From NCBI RefSeq assembly GCF_964656455.1, contig NC_135715.1, positions 145,445,935-145,509,934 of the forward strand: a DNA stretch of 64,000 nucleotides, in the 5' to 3' direction. The translations under genes and the position numbers were made by a program. The notes under the pieces were generated by a model that had not been told where the DNA came from, searched no databases, and saw nothing but the letters and a program-made list of their open reading frames with translations. This DNA comes from Halichoerus grypus (Eukaryota > Chordata > Mammalia > Carnivora > Phocidae). This document shows positions 48,235 to 60,421 of the stretch, one piece after another (position 1 is the first letter of the stretch; each line of letters opens with the position of its first letter).

Positions 48235-48277
<43 letters not shown>
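48235..48277. repeat. GT microsatellite, about 21 perfect units
   Basis: An uninterrupted GT run is followed directly by a unique sequence. The frame 47963-48310 reads through it as a CVCVCV repeat and is not a gene. Confidence 0.98.
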
Positions 48278-48279
<2 letters not shown>

Positions 48280-48280
<1 letters not shown>

Positions 48281-50500
48281 TCTAAGGAATGCTTCTCCTT
48301 ATGCAGGTAAAAATTGAAATTCTAACAACTCAAGCAAAATTGTACAAGAGGCCTTCTCACTTCTCAGCAAAGTGATCCTAGAATATCATTTCCATCCTTT
48401 CCAAGACTTCAGGCATCTTAGAAGCCCCTGAATATTGTTAGGCTACATGACTAGTAGCTCTGTGTACTAGGGACATGGCCAACAATAGTGCTCAGGATGG
48501 AACTGCATGGCTTTCTTTACCTGTATCGCTTTAGTGTTGTGCATCTGGCACATCAGTGTGTATAAATAGAGCTATAGGATGACAAAAATATATGTATATT
48601 TTTCCTGTCTTGTTATTTTCAATGTGTTTACAAACAGAAATACATGTACACAGCTGGAAACATGATTAAATACTATATATATATATGTGTGTGTGTGCAC
48701 ATATATATATAAATATGATATTTATGACTGTCACTAAAAAGAGAACTAATGCTATTATATTTTCTGGAAAGGAGTCTTTCCATCACCAGAACTCAACAAT
48801 CTGCTTGGGCAGCAACATGAACAAGCAGGGACACCTAGGTTTGATGGTATTCTCAAATATAAAGCAAGAATTTCAGTGACCATATCAGACACCATGTATG
48901 GCCTAACTCACATTCATTTTACAGCTCACCCTTTTACTCCAGGAATGGATATGGAAAGCAGCTGTATGCAAATAGAACCTAACTGCAACTTGCTGAGCTG
49001 AATCATGTATCCCTAGCTTTCTGCTCTGAGATTATTGTCCACTGCCATATGGGATGCCCAAAGGAACCTATAAGCAATTCTGACATATATGCAAATCTAG
49101 AATGGCATAAGTGTTAATAGTCTCTGGTAAAACTCTTGACTAATAGGTGTTGGCATCTGAAAGATTCTCACTTCTTTTGTCCCTGAGGCAGACAATTCTG
49201 AGATGATTTGTATAAAGATTCTCAGAGTTTCCCCAGTGGGAACAAGCCCAGTTTTCCTACAGTGATGGCCAACTTACCTTTGGGTAGTCTTTTTCTTCTT
49301 CCTGTTTCAACCTTCCCAGTCACCTACTCAAACCACCCAGTCACCCAGTCCCTCAAAATCACTTCCTGAAATAGCATAGCTGCATCTAGCTCTTGCCTCA
49401 GGTTCATTTTTAGAGGGAAAAAAGGATATACATTACTAATAAAATGGCCCCACTGTGAAGCTACAAATGGATTTAAAATTTCATTTTAGAGAAGAAAAAT
49501 CTATGACTTTTCCTGGGTGTTACCTTGTGTGATCGATCATGATAAACATTTTTTTCTTTAATGACCAAAACTAATCCCCTAAGTAGCTAGCACTGGAGAA
49601 GGAATAAATGTCTAGAACAAATTATTGATTTTCAAAAGTATATTGACCATTTTAAAATAAGAAAACCTAATACCACTCTTACTGCGCTGTAATGATGTAT
49701 TTTAATGATACAAATCATGACTGATATCATTCTTGTTCCAAGGTTGACGGCTCATTCGGTTCATAATGAACTGAATGTCACTAAATTTGATCTCCTGGGC
49801 TCTATCTAGCTCAGGAAACAGCATATAGCAAACACTTGTTGAATCAATCAATTACTATAAATAAACTCCAGATTATATAACAATTACAGTTAGGTTAGCC
49901 GTAATAACAACAGCAGTACCAACACCTTTGGTCATCCATCTACTGAACCTGGTAATTTGGTGGTCCCAAGAAAAACAGTAGTACTGTTATTTTTTCTAAT
50001 GAAGGAAATTTGCCATTTATTTAACAAGCGTTCTCCAGAATCTTGGTGGGAACTCCAGGAATTAATTTACCTGTTTTAAAAATATAAATTATATTTGGGC
50101 TTTCAACCATCAGCTACCGGCTTTAAAAGATTCAAGTTCAAACTCAGGAGGAACACACTAATTTACTATCAGGAGGATGCAAGAGAGATCTTGAAAGACT
50201 GCCATTTCACTCTTCCAAGCAGCATAGACATGGTTAGAAGAGTTTTTTTGTTTGTTTGTTTTGTTTTTTAATTAATTTTGTCGTACTTCAACAACTTATG
50301 TTGGAAATCACGCATATGTTTGTAAATCACACGTATATTTTTGAAAGTAACATTCTCCTTCATTTATTCAACAACATTTGTTTAGTGCCTAATTGTATAC
50401 TATCACTGTACCAGAAGCTGTGACATAGAAATGAGTAAAATAGAGTACTTGCCTCCTAGAGGCCCATTATCTAGAGAAGGATACTGTAAGCATGATTACA
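48280..50500. other. Unassigned sequence, possible old LTR near 49200-49430
   Basis: The part at 49280-49420 (TTCCTGTTTCAACCTTCC, CTCTTGCCTCAGGTTCATTT) recalls the 3' end of certain old LTRs, but no family is named. A possible L2/MIR 3' end (CATATAGCAAACACTTGTTG) lies at about 49822-49860. A short TATATG/TGTGTG tract lies at 48673-48715. No gene is seen. Confidence 0.35.
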
Positions 50501-50510
50501 ATAAAAATGA

Positions 50511-50680
50511 ATTATTTCTGAGTATAGTTGACACACAATGTTACATTAGTTTCAGGCGTACAACACAATGATTTGACAAGGCTATATGTTATAATATGCT
50601 CACCCAAGTGTAGCTTCTATCTATCACCATATAACACTATCACAATTACCATTGGCTATATTCTCCATGCTGTATCTTTT
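50511..50680 (-). mobile_element. Short L1M 3' end, minus strand, with TSD
   Basis: TGAGTATAGTTGACACACAA, TTAGTTTCAGGCGTACAACA (50547) and TGGCTATATTCTCCATGCTG (50652) are the antisense L1M 3' end. An exact 10-bp TSD (ATAAAAATGA) lies at 50501-50510 and 50681-50690. Only about 170 bp were inserted, and the reversed A tail has decayed. Confidence 0.85.
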
Positions 50681-51062
50681 ATAAAAATGATGAATTAGTT
50701 GTATGAAGTGTGCTATTGGAGCACAAAAGAGGGATGGAATCATGCATATAATTCTTCTTTTCTTATTAACTTGTTATATTTCATTGAAATTTATTTTACT
50801 GTTACTATTTGGAACAGAGCTAGAATATATCCCATGAAAAATGATATGCCAAAGCCAAACCTGTGTACATTATTAGTCTATTTCTTAATTTATTGGCCCT
50901 GCTCTTTACATAAATGTTTATTCTAGTTTGCTTATCATCATCATCATTATTATTTTTAGAATCCCGTCTTTTCGCTGCATGTGGTAAACATACTGGGTTT
51001 TGTAAGCCCACAAATTAAAGCATATCATAGTAGAGAGGGCAGTGTTAGAACTCAGGAAGCTC

Positions 51063-51170
51063 TCTACTTGTGGCGGGCATAGCACAAGGTATAGAACAGT
51101 TGAACCACTATGTTGTACACCTGAAAGCAGTGCAACATTGTGAGTCAACTATAGGCAAACAAAACAAAAC
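51063..51170 (+). mobile_element. Very short (108-bp) L1 3' end, plus strand, with TSD
   Basis: GTATAGAACAGTTGAACCAC, TATGTTGTACACCTGAAAGC and ATTGTGAGTCAACTATAG lead to an AACAAAACAAAAC tail. An exact 14-bp TSD (AACTCAGGAAGCTC) lies at 51049-51062 and 51171-51184. It is an extreme 5' truncation. Confidence 0.9.
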
Positions 51171-51184
51171 AACTCAGGAAGCTC

Positions 51185-53429
51185 AATTTCTAGTAATGAT
51201 TGTTCAGCGAACCCTCAAGTCACAATCCCTCTGGGTCTAAATTTTCCTCCTCTTTAAAAAAAAAAAAAAAAAGATTAGATTTCAATGGATTTGTCAAGAT
51301 TAAAGTATAGTGTTATAGAGTGTTGACAGAGCTTAGCAAGCAGAATTTTGGCCAATTTTATTACAACATTGATAGAAATATAAAGACTTCCTTGTTCTTT
51401 GTAAAAACATTCATCTGGGTCTAAGAATAGCTTATGAGTTACACATTTTGTTTAATCTATAGCATAACAGAGACTGTAAATGCTCATTGGGACTCTAATT
51501 TGGGACTTTGGGACTCTAATTCAATCTTTGAATAGCTTCTATATTTGCATTTAACCTTCTTTCTGATTCTACTATTTGTCTTATTTTCCTTTTGTCTTTT
51601 TCTTTCCTTTGTCTTAGAATCCTTCAGATTCTAAACAGAATATGGAGATAAGGAATCAGCTATGATGTCCTTTTCAACTAAAATCTTTAGGTGGATTTAT
51701 TTAATAAAGTGGCAAAGTATCTTTAAAATAAGAATAAAGAGAACAAGAAAAGTATTGGTTGGTTATGTTTAAGTTCTGTCCACTTCTGTTCAGAATATGA
51801 ACCAGACTAAATCTTTTATTATTTAAATATGATTCACAAATAACATAAAATAAGAAATTATATACTGAGAGTTTTAAAGACTTCCTTCAAGATTAGTACA
51901 AATTTGTATCAATTGTCACAGAACAATTAACTTTAAAAAATATTATACAATATTGTATCTTATTAAATATGCAGTAAAGAAAACTAACAATTTTAGCCTT
52001 AGTTTGAATTCAGACATATCTAGACAAGTTTGGAAAATGTGTCCTTTAAAATAAATATATGTCATTTAGGCCTTTTTAGCACACAAAATTCATTTAGATA
52101 AAAATACACCTTGTGTATTTATGATTATAATAGTAATCATATGTTTGGAATCAGTTCTCATATTTTATGAGGGAAACAATTTATAAGCTGGTTATCATTA
52201 CTTAAACACTTTGAAGATATGAATATGTTTAATCAAATATGAAATTTAGACAAAACACTAAGTTTAGAGAACATAAAAAGTAACAGATTAATTTTAAAGA
52301 AACAGATTAACGTAGAATGACAATAGATTCAATGGTGTTTGTGAAACATTTGTTTATCTATAAAATATGTAACATGTAAGTAGAGAATTATGTTTACATG
52401 AAGGAAAGTCAGATAATACCATATTTTAAGGCTTAGATTTAGCAGAATAAACTGGAAAACAGTGGAAGAGGAGAGCATGTATATGCCCTGCATGGCTTAC
52501 GACTACAAAGTGTTCGTCTGTTTCATGGATGAACTCCAAGTACCTGGAATAGAGTCTAGCACACTTGAGAAGAGGGATAATTATTTAAGAAATGAATGAA
52601 GCAGGGTGTTGGAGGGCTTTTGGGTAGATTCAGGGTGATTGCATATAGGGCTAATTGACTGCTTTGACCAGTTTACTTGTATTGGTACACAACTGACATG
52701 CATATCTCATCCCTTTAGCTGAATTATGACAGAGCTCACACTGTGCTTTTAGCATCATTTTCACCTGTGCCTGAACAAAGGCGTGGCATATTGTGCTTTG
52801 ATGTTGCTCCCTGAAGTAAGCCCATGTAAGCCAGTGTTCATCTTGCCTTCCGGAGGTAGATCAGGGGCTCCAATTTTCTTGAACCACATTAGTGAGCTTT
52901 AACATGTATTGGTTCTGAATAAAAATGTCACCTTTACATAATCAGACTCTTCCAATGCCTAGACTCTGGAGAAATATTAGAAACCTTGATTGTGGCTCAC
53001 CCTCAAGCCCAGATAGTACCAAAGTTGCTGTTTCATTTCGCTCAATCTTGCATCTGCCTTTAATTGGTTTCAAATTCAGGTTTAGATAATTATCACCAAC
53101 TAAAGACAAGCAGAATGTAAATTGATTCAATGAAATGAAAACATAAGACAGGTTTTCAATTAAAGAATCAATAGTGATTATGCAACTTAATAGTTATGCT
53201 TTGTATATCAACTCACAAAGTATGTTCACTTACATCTTATTTGAATCTTAGAATAAAATAAGTATGTGGTTAGATAAAAATACATTTGTTATTTTAGGAT
53301 TATATAGACAGGAATACCTATGGGATAAAACAAGGAAACTAACTTATGAATAAATATATTCCAGAAGAAAGAGTGCAATGCATTTTCAGTAGACAAAGAG
53401 TAAAGACATTCATTCGCTGACTGGAATGA
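51185..53429. other. Unassigned AT-rich sequence
   Basis: No gene or confident repeat is seen. An A run lies near 51257-51271. Confidence 0.45.
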
Positions 53430-53634
53430 CTTAAATTGGAATTGGACAGACCTATTTTTAATTTTGGCTTTATATCTCGCAGTTGTGTGACATGAATCTG
53501 CTCATCAACTTCATCTTCAAAATAGGAATAAATAATAGTTATCTCATAGGTTTTTGATTAGGATTAACTGATAAGATATATGAGATATGAAGTGCATAGC
53601 TTGTAGTAAATGTTCCACAAATAATAGCTAAGGC
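53430..53634 (+). mobile_element. MIR SINE, plus strand
   Basis: TGACATGAATCTGCTCATCA, CTTCATCTTCAAAATAGGAA (53509), AATAGTTATCTCATAGG (53533), GATTAGGATTAACTGATAAG (53556) and AGTGCATAGCTTGTAG (53591) follow the MIR core and 3' end in order. Confidence 0.8.
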
Positions 53635-53639
53635 AATAC

Positions 53640-54549
53640 CAAAGTAGTTTAAACTACTAGAGATTTTGGGCAAAACTGGGAAAGAAAACTCTGAAGCCTC
53701 ACAAAACTCATATATGAAATATATTTATTGTATATATAGGTATACTTTTCTTTTTCATCAAAATAATTACTACACTGTAAAAAAATGTTGGAAATCTAAT
53801 TTGCATATCCTTCACACCTTAATTACCCCAGTATTTTATTCACCATAACACTGAAAGTGATGCTTAACACAAGTTAACTCTTTCTGATGCCTTCTTGTGC
53901 ATAAATTTCTTTGCTGATTCTTTGAGACGCATAAGTACATTCTAAGGTCCCTTTTGTACATCTTTTTAAAACAAGAATCTAACATAGGTTTCATTTTTTT
54001 GTGTGTAATTCTTCATTTTCAACTCTCTGTATACTTTCACAGGGAGAATAACATTTTCAATATAAAAAGTATCTTCCATAATTTTAATTATTCCAAATGT
54101 ATTTAATTTTTGAGTTTATGTCTAGAAAGCTCAGCAGACAATATCTTTGGTGCTAAGTTAACAAGTTTGAGCATTTTTCTGAACCCAAAATGTTTGCTTA
54201 TGGTTTTCTTGGTATAGTTTTATATTCACTGAATAGAATGCTTAGTTCCTTTTTATAGCAGTAATATAGACTTGACTCAGCCAGTCTTTTAGAAAAAATT
54301 AAGATAATACATGATACTACTTTAAAAGATACTTTTATGTTGCTTCTAGTGTAGGGTTTACTTAATGTGACATCAACTCTGACTTTGTTTATGAGAATGG
54401 ATATTTCATTGGCCAAAACCAAAAGATTACTTCTTACTGTGGTTATTAGTTCCCTAGACTTATCTTCCTCAGCCCAAATAATTATAGATTAAAAATACAA
54501 TTGAATTTTAATGTAAAAACATAGCACTATATGAAAGTTAGGAGCTCCA
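53640..54549. other. Unassigned AT-rich sequence
   Basis: No gene or repeat recognised. Confidence 0.45.
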
Positions 54550-54730
54550 TCAGATAGTTCTGGAATAGAATCCTGTGTATGCCACTTATTAGCTCTTTGG
54601 CATTATCTGAGATGTTTTAAATCCTTCTAATGATCATTTTCCTCAGCTTTACAATTAGGGTGATAATGATATTTGTACCAAAATTTATATTAAAAGAACA
54701 ATGCACGTAATATTCTGTAAACACTTATTT
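54550..54730 (+). mobile_element. MIR SINE, plus strand
   Basis: The motif ATGCCACTTATTAGCTCTTT (54578) and TGATCATTTTCCTCAGCTTT (54631), then ATTAGGGTGATAATGATATT, match the MIR core (GCCACTTACTAGCTGTG…TTTCCTCATCTGTAAAATGGGGATAATAAT, family pattern). The 3' end is diverged. Confidence 0.75.
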
Positions 54731-54734
54731 ACTT

Positions 54735-55906
54735 AAAGTAAGCACACATTTATTATATTCATATATAATATATAATGACATTTTTGGAATTCAAAACCTG
54801 GAGTTTAATTTTGGAGTATTAGAATTATTAGAAATGTCAATTCTAAGACATCTTGTAACCTGCCTCCAGAGATGAGGTGTAAAAGTGAGGCTCTAACATA
54901 TTATACTTTTGTGTGAATAAAGTTTGACATTTTGCCATACATTCTGACCAGTTCCGCATGATTCCTTTGATCTCTCCAGCACACTCCTACACCATGTAGC
55001 TGGCAAATCTAAAAATGGACCTTTAACATTTTTCTTGTGCTTACTCATGAAACCACTTGCCTGAACTTCTTTTATACTGTTCATCCTTAATTGTTCCCCA
55101 CATTCTGAGCTTTTGTCTCTTTCACTTTTTTTTTTTTTTTTTATGTCAGTTTTGCCAACCTCACAGTCCTGACATTTAGGTTCATTTTACCACACATGAC
55201 CTACTTTCCTCATGGTCTACAATTTACAATTTTCTCTTAGTTTCCCCTGACTTCCACTAGCCTGAGGATAATTTTCCCAGTCTTTGGGATGATATACTAC
55301 ATTTTACCCCCATAATAGGAGATACTCCTGCTGAGCTCCCCTTAGAATTATGAACAAACCTTAGATATACTCTAATTAGTTTTATTTTATAAAACCGGGA
55401 TTCAAAACCTAAAAATTAGTTGACTTCTAAGCAGAAATCAGTAAACTACAATGACAGACAATACACTAGCAAATACTCAACTTCCAGTCTGCACAACTGT
55501 AGTTGGAAGGCAGGACCATTTGCCCATAATTATGTTCCCACCCATACTCGAAGCATGGTTCTAGAATCCCTGAAGGGATTCTATAATGATCTCTTGCTTC
55601 AAGAAATGCTGAACTGGTTACAAAGATCATTCTTGCTTCTGTTTCCTATGCTGGATATCCAGATGTGTGAGATGAATTTCTCTCTACCCAGCCCCTCCTC
55701 TTTCCGTGGTTCCTTAATTCACATTGCTCATTCTCTCTGTATAGATCTTCTTTAGAGAAAATACAGAAATACAACGGGCATGCATTATATATAATATATA
55801 TTTAATAAGATACTTTCTTAAACATATATAAAAATAAATATATAACATATATATAAATATATATGTGTATATATAGATGTGTGTGTATATATATGCATAT
55901 TGCATA

Positions 55907-55937
<31 letters not shown>

Positions 55938-56537
55938 AATACATGCCTATCGTATATCTGTGTTATCCTGGAGTAAAAGGAAGAACACTGACTTCCCAAA
56001 CCTTGTAATCAAATCTCTTTTCTTGGATACTTGCTTCTCTCTGTTACACCTTCTACCATCATCTCTTCATCCCTGATCTTCTGCACTTCCACCTAGCATG
56101 CTTACATGGAAAGCCACTATCTGCTTGATATTTCAAGTTTATGCTGCTGCCCTAGGTACTTACTTGATCTGAGTACTTATAGTGGGTCTGTTTGTGTGAT
56201 TGCACCTAACTCCCCCAACTCCTTGACTTCAGACACAGTCTGTCCATTTGGATATGTGTCATTCCAGCATAGTTCTTGTCTGTTAAGGTATCACACACTG
56301 TCCATATCATCAGTAGTCTGTAGGTATTCTTGCTTCATCAGATTATTCAGCTAGACTCTTCCCGTGTTGCTCGATCCTGTTAACATTAATTAGCATTCAT
56401 GAATTCAAATAGTAATTTACAATATTAAAAAACTGGGTTCAAATATTTACCACCATAACATACCATTTTTTCTATTGACTAAAAATAATGTCATTTTATA
56501 TAAATACAGATATAGATATGTTAAGAGAATCATATTT
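54735..56537. other. Unassigned sequence around an AT/TG tract
   Basis: No gene is seen. A T run of about 18 lies near 55126-55143. The frames at 55420-55755 and 56106-56354 (+) show no domain. Confidence 0.45.
55785..55937. repeat. Compound TA/TG microsatellite
   Basis: An ATATATA-rich stretch merges into TGTGTG tracts, the longest near 55907-55931. The two overlapping minus-strand frames here (YIHTHTHTHT-type) are repeat translations. Confidence 0.93.
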
Positions 56538-56551
56538 AAAACTCAACTTTT

Positions 56552-56756
56552 GGGCACCTGGGTGGCTCAGTCGGTTAAGCATCTGCCTTCGGCTCAGGTC
56601 ATAATCTCAGGGTCCTGGGATCAAGTCCCACATCGGGCTCCCTGCTCAGCCGGGAGCCTGCTTCTCCCTCTCCCCTTGCTCCTCTGCCCAGCTCATGCTC
56701 TCTCTCTCTCTGTCAGATAAATAAATAAAATATTTAAAAGATAAATAAATAAAAAT
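56552..56756 (+). mobile_element. Can-SINE, plus strand
   Basis: The head is GGGCACCTGGGTGGCTCAG, then TCGGTTAAGCATCTGCC, CTCAGGGTCCTGGGATCAAG, a CT tract, and a tail with a second AGATAAATAAATAAAA unit. An exact 14-bp TSD (AAAACTCAACTTTT) lies at 56538-56551 and 56757-56770. Its mixed diagnostic sites sit between the two main subfamily types. Confidence 0.96.
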
Positions 56757-56770
56757 AAAACTCAACTTTT

Positions 56771-57550
56771 TCAATTAGTGATGTTGATAGATAATTTTAT
56801 ATTTCACAATTAATCTGGTTTTGTTTCTCTGGCTTTGAGGCTAAGTAGAATTGTATTTCTCGCAATGTAATTATGTAATTATGATTAAATAAGCTTTAGA
56901 CCTGGCATGATAGAAATGGTATTGTTTTACAAAGTGAGAAGATTATTTTAAGGCCTTTTTGCTGCTGCCTTTTCCTTCATTAAAAAATAGTGTCATCTTT
57001 ATATTAGTAAGTATACATTAAAATTGAGGATCAACAAATTTCAGTTTTATCTCAATTATCTGCATGTCTCTTTAAAGTCTTCTTAGCTGGAAGGTAGCAG
57101 AAATACTCCCCACTGCACGTTATTAAATAACTTTCAAACTGTATTTGCACATTTTTCTGTATTAGTCAAAGCCATTTTCTGCAGCAGCCTGTAATCAAAG
57201 CTTAGCATACTTAGAAAGAAAGCTATAACCACATTATTTCTCTTAAAGCAGGCCTGACTATTGTAAAGAAAGATCTGGCCTGCAGAATTTAATGGAGAGA
57301 CTTTGCATTTGATTGCACATTGGTAAAATAATGAAATCATCCTCCTACAACCACTACCTTCAGAAAAAGATAAATTGCCAGGTAGATTTTATACAATATG
57401 ACAACTTTGAAAAAAATAAGACTTGGTAATTCAAAATATATAATATTAAGTCATGTCGTTTTTCATTGTTGGCTGTTGCAGCTTTTTCTTATTGCCAAAG
57501 ATGAAATGAAGGAAAGGCAGAATCCTGTATATACATTTTCCTTGAATTTA
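56771..57550. other. Unique sequence, candidate conserved noncoding
   Basis: No repeat or exon is recognised. The stretch is AT-rich but not simple, with many homeobox-like and POU-like motifs (see findings). Confidence 0.4.
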
Positions 57551-57565
57551 GCAGATGAGTATCTT

Positions 57566-57746
57566 TTTTTTTTTAATTAAGAAAGGAGTGGGGGCAAAGG
57601 GAGAGGGAGAGAGAGAATGTTAAGCAGTCTTCACATCCAGCATGGAGCCCGATGCAAGGCTCGATCTCACAACCCTGAGATCCTAACCTGAGCTGAAATC
57701 AAGAGTTGGACGGACGCTTAACCGAATGAGCCATCCAGGTGCCCCT
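57566..57746 (-). mobile_element. Older Can-SINE, minus strand
   Basis: On the minus strand it has head GGGGCACCTGGATGGCTCAT, TCGGTTAAGCGTCCGTCC, AACTCTTGATTTCAGCTCAG, GTTGTGAGATCGAGCC, and a long A-rich end. The CAACTCTTGATTTC box marks an older subtype shared with the copy at 62251. A 15-bp TSD (GCAGATGAGTATCTT) lies at 57551-57565 and 57747-57761. Confidence 0.95.
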
Positions 57747-57978
57747 GCAGATGAGTATCTTATATTTACACATTGAAACAAAGTGGACTCTTAAGCAATG
57801 GACAAAAAATTTTTTCTGGAAGTAGTTTATTCAATCATTTTTAAGCTTCATTATTGTAAGACATTAGTTTTATGTAAGGAAAAACAAATCCCTTAGTGTA
57901 TTCATTCATTTTATGTGAGATGCCAAATAATTATTTGACACATTGCTTAGTAATTCAGCCTCTCTTTCACATTTTTTA

Positions 57979-58198
57979 TTTTTTATTTTTTATTTTATTT
58001 TTTTATTTTTTTTTAAGATTTTATTTATTTATTTGACAGAGAGACAGCGAGAGAGGGAACACAAGCAGGGGTAGTGGGAGAGGGAGAAGCAAACTTCCCG
58101 TGGAGCAGGGAGCCCGATGTGGGGCTCGATCCCAGGACCCTGGGATCATGACCTGAGCTGAAGGCAGACGCTTAACTGACTGAGCCACCCAGGCGCCC
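57979..58198 (-). mobile_element. Can-SINE, minus strand, with long ATTTT-type tail
   Basis: The body is complete: head reversed at 58179-58198, CAGTTAAGCGTCTGCC, CCCAGGGTCCTGGGATCGAG, CT tract and AAATAAATAAAATC. Beyond it, 57979-58015 is an array of AAAAT-like units. A 17-bp TSD (CTCTTTCACATTTTTTA) lies at 57962-57978 and 58199-58215. Confidence 0.96.
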
Positions 58199-58215
58199 CT
58201 CTTTCACATTTTTTA

Positions 58216-60409
58216 GGTTGCAGTTCATGTCTACAGCAATATAGATTTACACGTAACACAATGGGAATAATTTAAAGAAATTTAATTCCATTTGACAGTA
58301 TTTCAAGCAATTAAAAATATGGATGCTAACCATTTTGGTGAGATAGATACTGAAAACTCAAAAAATTTTTAAAAAGTAATAGTTTTGAAGCATTAGTAGA
58401 TGTGTAGATACTGAAAGTAATCAGTACATACTTTTAATCCCCAAATTTTAACATCACACACACACACACACACACACACATATTCTAATAACCTGATGAA
58501 TCAAACAGAACCAAGTTTATTATCTCCTGCATGAAGGAGGAGCACCAACTTGACAGAGTCTTAGTAGGGTCTTAACAGAAGATTACAGTGAGAAGTTTTT
58601 GGAGATTTGAGATCTAACCTTGTGTGGCTTAAGATGGGTGTTTCACTGTGGTAAATCTGAACTTGATTGGGCAAACTAAAATTCCGACATTTCAGTTTGG
58701 AAGATCTTGCAGCAAATTTGAAAAAGTAAAGGGTTGTTTAATAAGCAAATGTTTTGTTCAGTTGAGGGAACTAATGCTGTGAAAAGTAGGCTAATTTGAG
58801 CTGTCAATTTTGGAAAATTCAATTTTGGAAAGTTGCTGACACAAACAATGAAATTATTAACTGGTTTTCAGAAGTATCTGAGTGAAAGATTTTTGGAGTA
58901 AATAGTAATCATGTTTATGTAGGTGGTCTTGGTTCTCCATCCTGGTAATTAAGCCAGAAGTTTAATGCGGGAAATTTTATTTCATAGTCACCCCTTTGGG
59001 GCATTATTCAGGCTGAACTGGAAGATATACCATGATATCCAGAGACTGTCACAGCACAATGAAAGGCCTAGGGTTTTACTACATTGGCAATCTAACAAGT
59101 TAGCCTACTACTGTTTCATAGATAGTGGTAGAAGGCACAGATTTCTGGGTCAGAGACAAAGAACTCTATTACTCATGGAAAAAAAACAGTAACTAGAATG
59201 GCTCCTTGAGTTCCCTTGGTTTTCTTCCAATGTCTACAGAGAGAGGACTAGGGTAGGGTGATATAGGTATGCTGGGAGACATTCCCATATAGTGAATTGC
59301 ATTGCAGGAGAGGAACACTGAGCTTGGGGAATATTACTGCTTTTACAGCAAGCAAAAGAAAGCTTTCTCCTTGTCTCATAATAATCCATCATTCATCCTG
59401 ACATGTGTTTGGCAAAACTCAAATTTTTATGAATATGTAACCTTGGTGATTGTTCTGATTAATCTCACCAAGAAAGGCTGGGACTAAAACCATTTACTTT
59501 TGCCCATGAACTATTTCATTAAAGGCAGTATCAATAGAATTATAAGCAGCATCATCAGGCCAAACTGCAGTATTGACCTCAGCATGTCCCCAGGGCCCCA
59601 GACTCAGTCAACAATGAGTAAGTTCCAGGGGGAAACTGCTAGGTCTCATTTCAGAAAACAAAGTGAAGTCTAAGGGGAAGCTATCATCCATTAGACATTT
59701 GCTCAGTCTCCTTTAATCCAATGGATTAAGAAAAGGTCATTATTTGGTTAAGAAAAGATCATTATGACTTTTCCATCCAATATAAATACAACTTCATTTT
59801 TCAATTCAAATTAATATCTTAACATGTGTTTTGTGAACTTCTATAGAAAGTAAGTGAGAAAAAAATAGAGATTTTGTGAGATACATTACTAATACGAGTC
59901 AAGTTTAGAATATATACATCTGATATAATTAACTTATTTATTTTATAGTTTATAAAAAGAAAATAATGCTTTAAATAATTTATAATAATAAATGTAATGA
60001 GTAGCTAAAGCTATTATTTTTTAAATTAGTGGTATGTTTCAAGACAGTATTCTTTGATAAACCTGTGTGTATGTATCTGACTATGGTATGTGATTTTTAC
60101 TGATAATTGAATAACTGAAAAAAAATATAGCATAAATAATTAATTTGATTAAACATCATAAGTGAAATATTCTTATTAATTTGATGTAAAAGTTATATAA
60201 TAACAAATTAATTGGTCTGGAATTAACATACAATTAAATATTTTAAAACATGAATATAATAATTGACTATTGTTGGAATAAGTATTTTATAATCTAATTG
60301 GATTAACTAGATTTGTCTACAGGTTTTATTCATCATGTCTTGAAAAATGTGATATTCCTAAAAATATTCCATTTACATTTTAATATCATCTGTTAACCAA
60401 TACTGCTTT
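58216..60409. other. Unassigned sequence with very AT-rich end
   Basis: No gene is called. The part 58960-59600 has several short frames but no domain; old LTR-like sequence is possible. The part 59790-60410 is extremely A+T rich. Confidence 0.4.
58454..58480. repeat. CA microsatellite
   Basis: About 13 CA units, uninterrupted. Confidence 0.95.
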
Positions 60410-60421
60410 AAAAATATTTTA

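Noticed and set aside
47963..48310. 115-codon frame ending in CVCVCV
   Set aside because: The distal part is the GT microsatellite, and no domain is seen before it.
55714..55999. HTHTHT-rich proteins on the minus strand
   Set aside because: They are translations of the TA/TG microsatellite.
58960..59600. Solo LTR
   Set aside because: No terminal motif, polyadenylation pattern or TSD could be identified.
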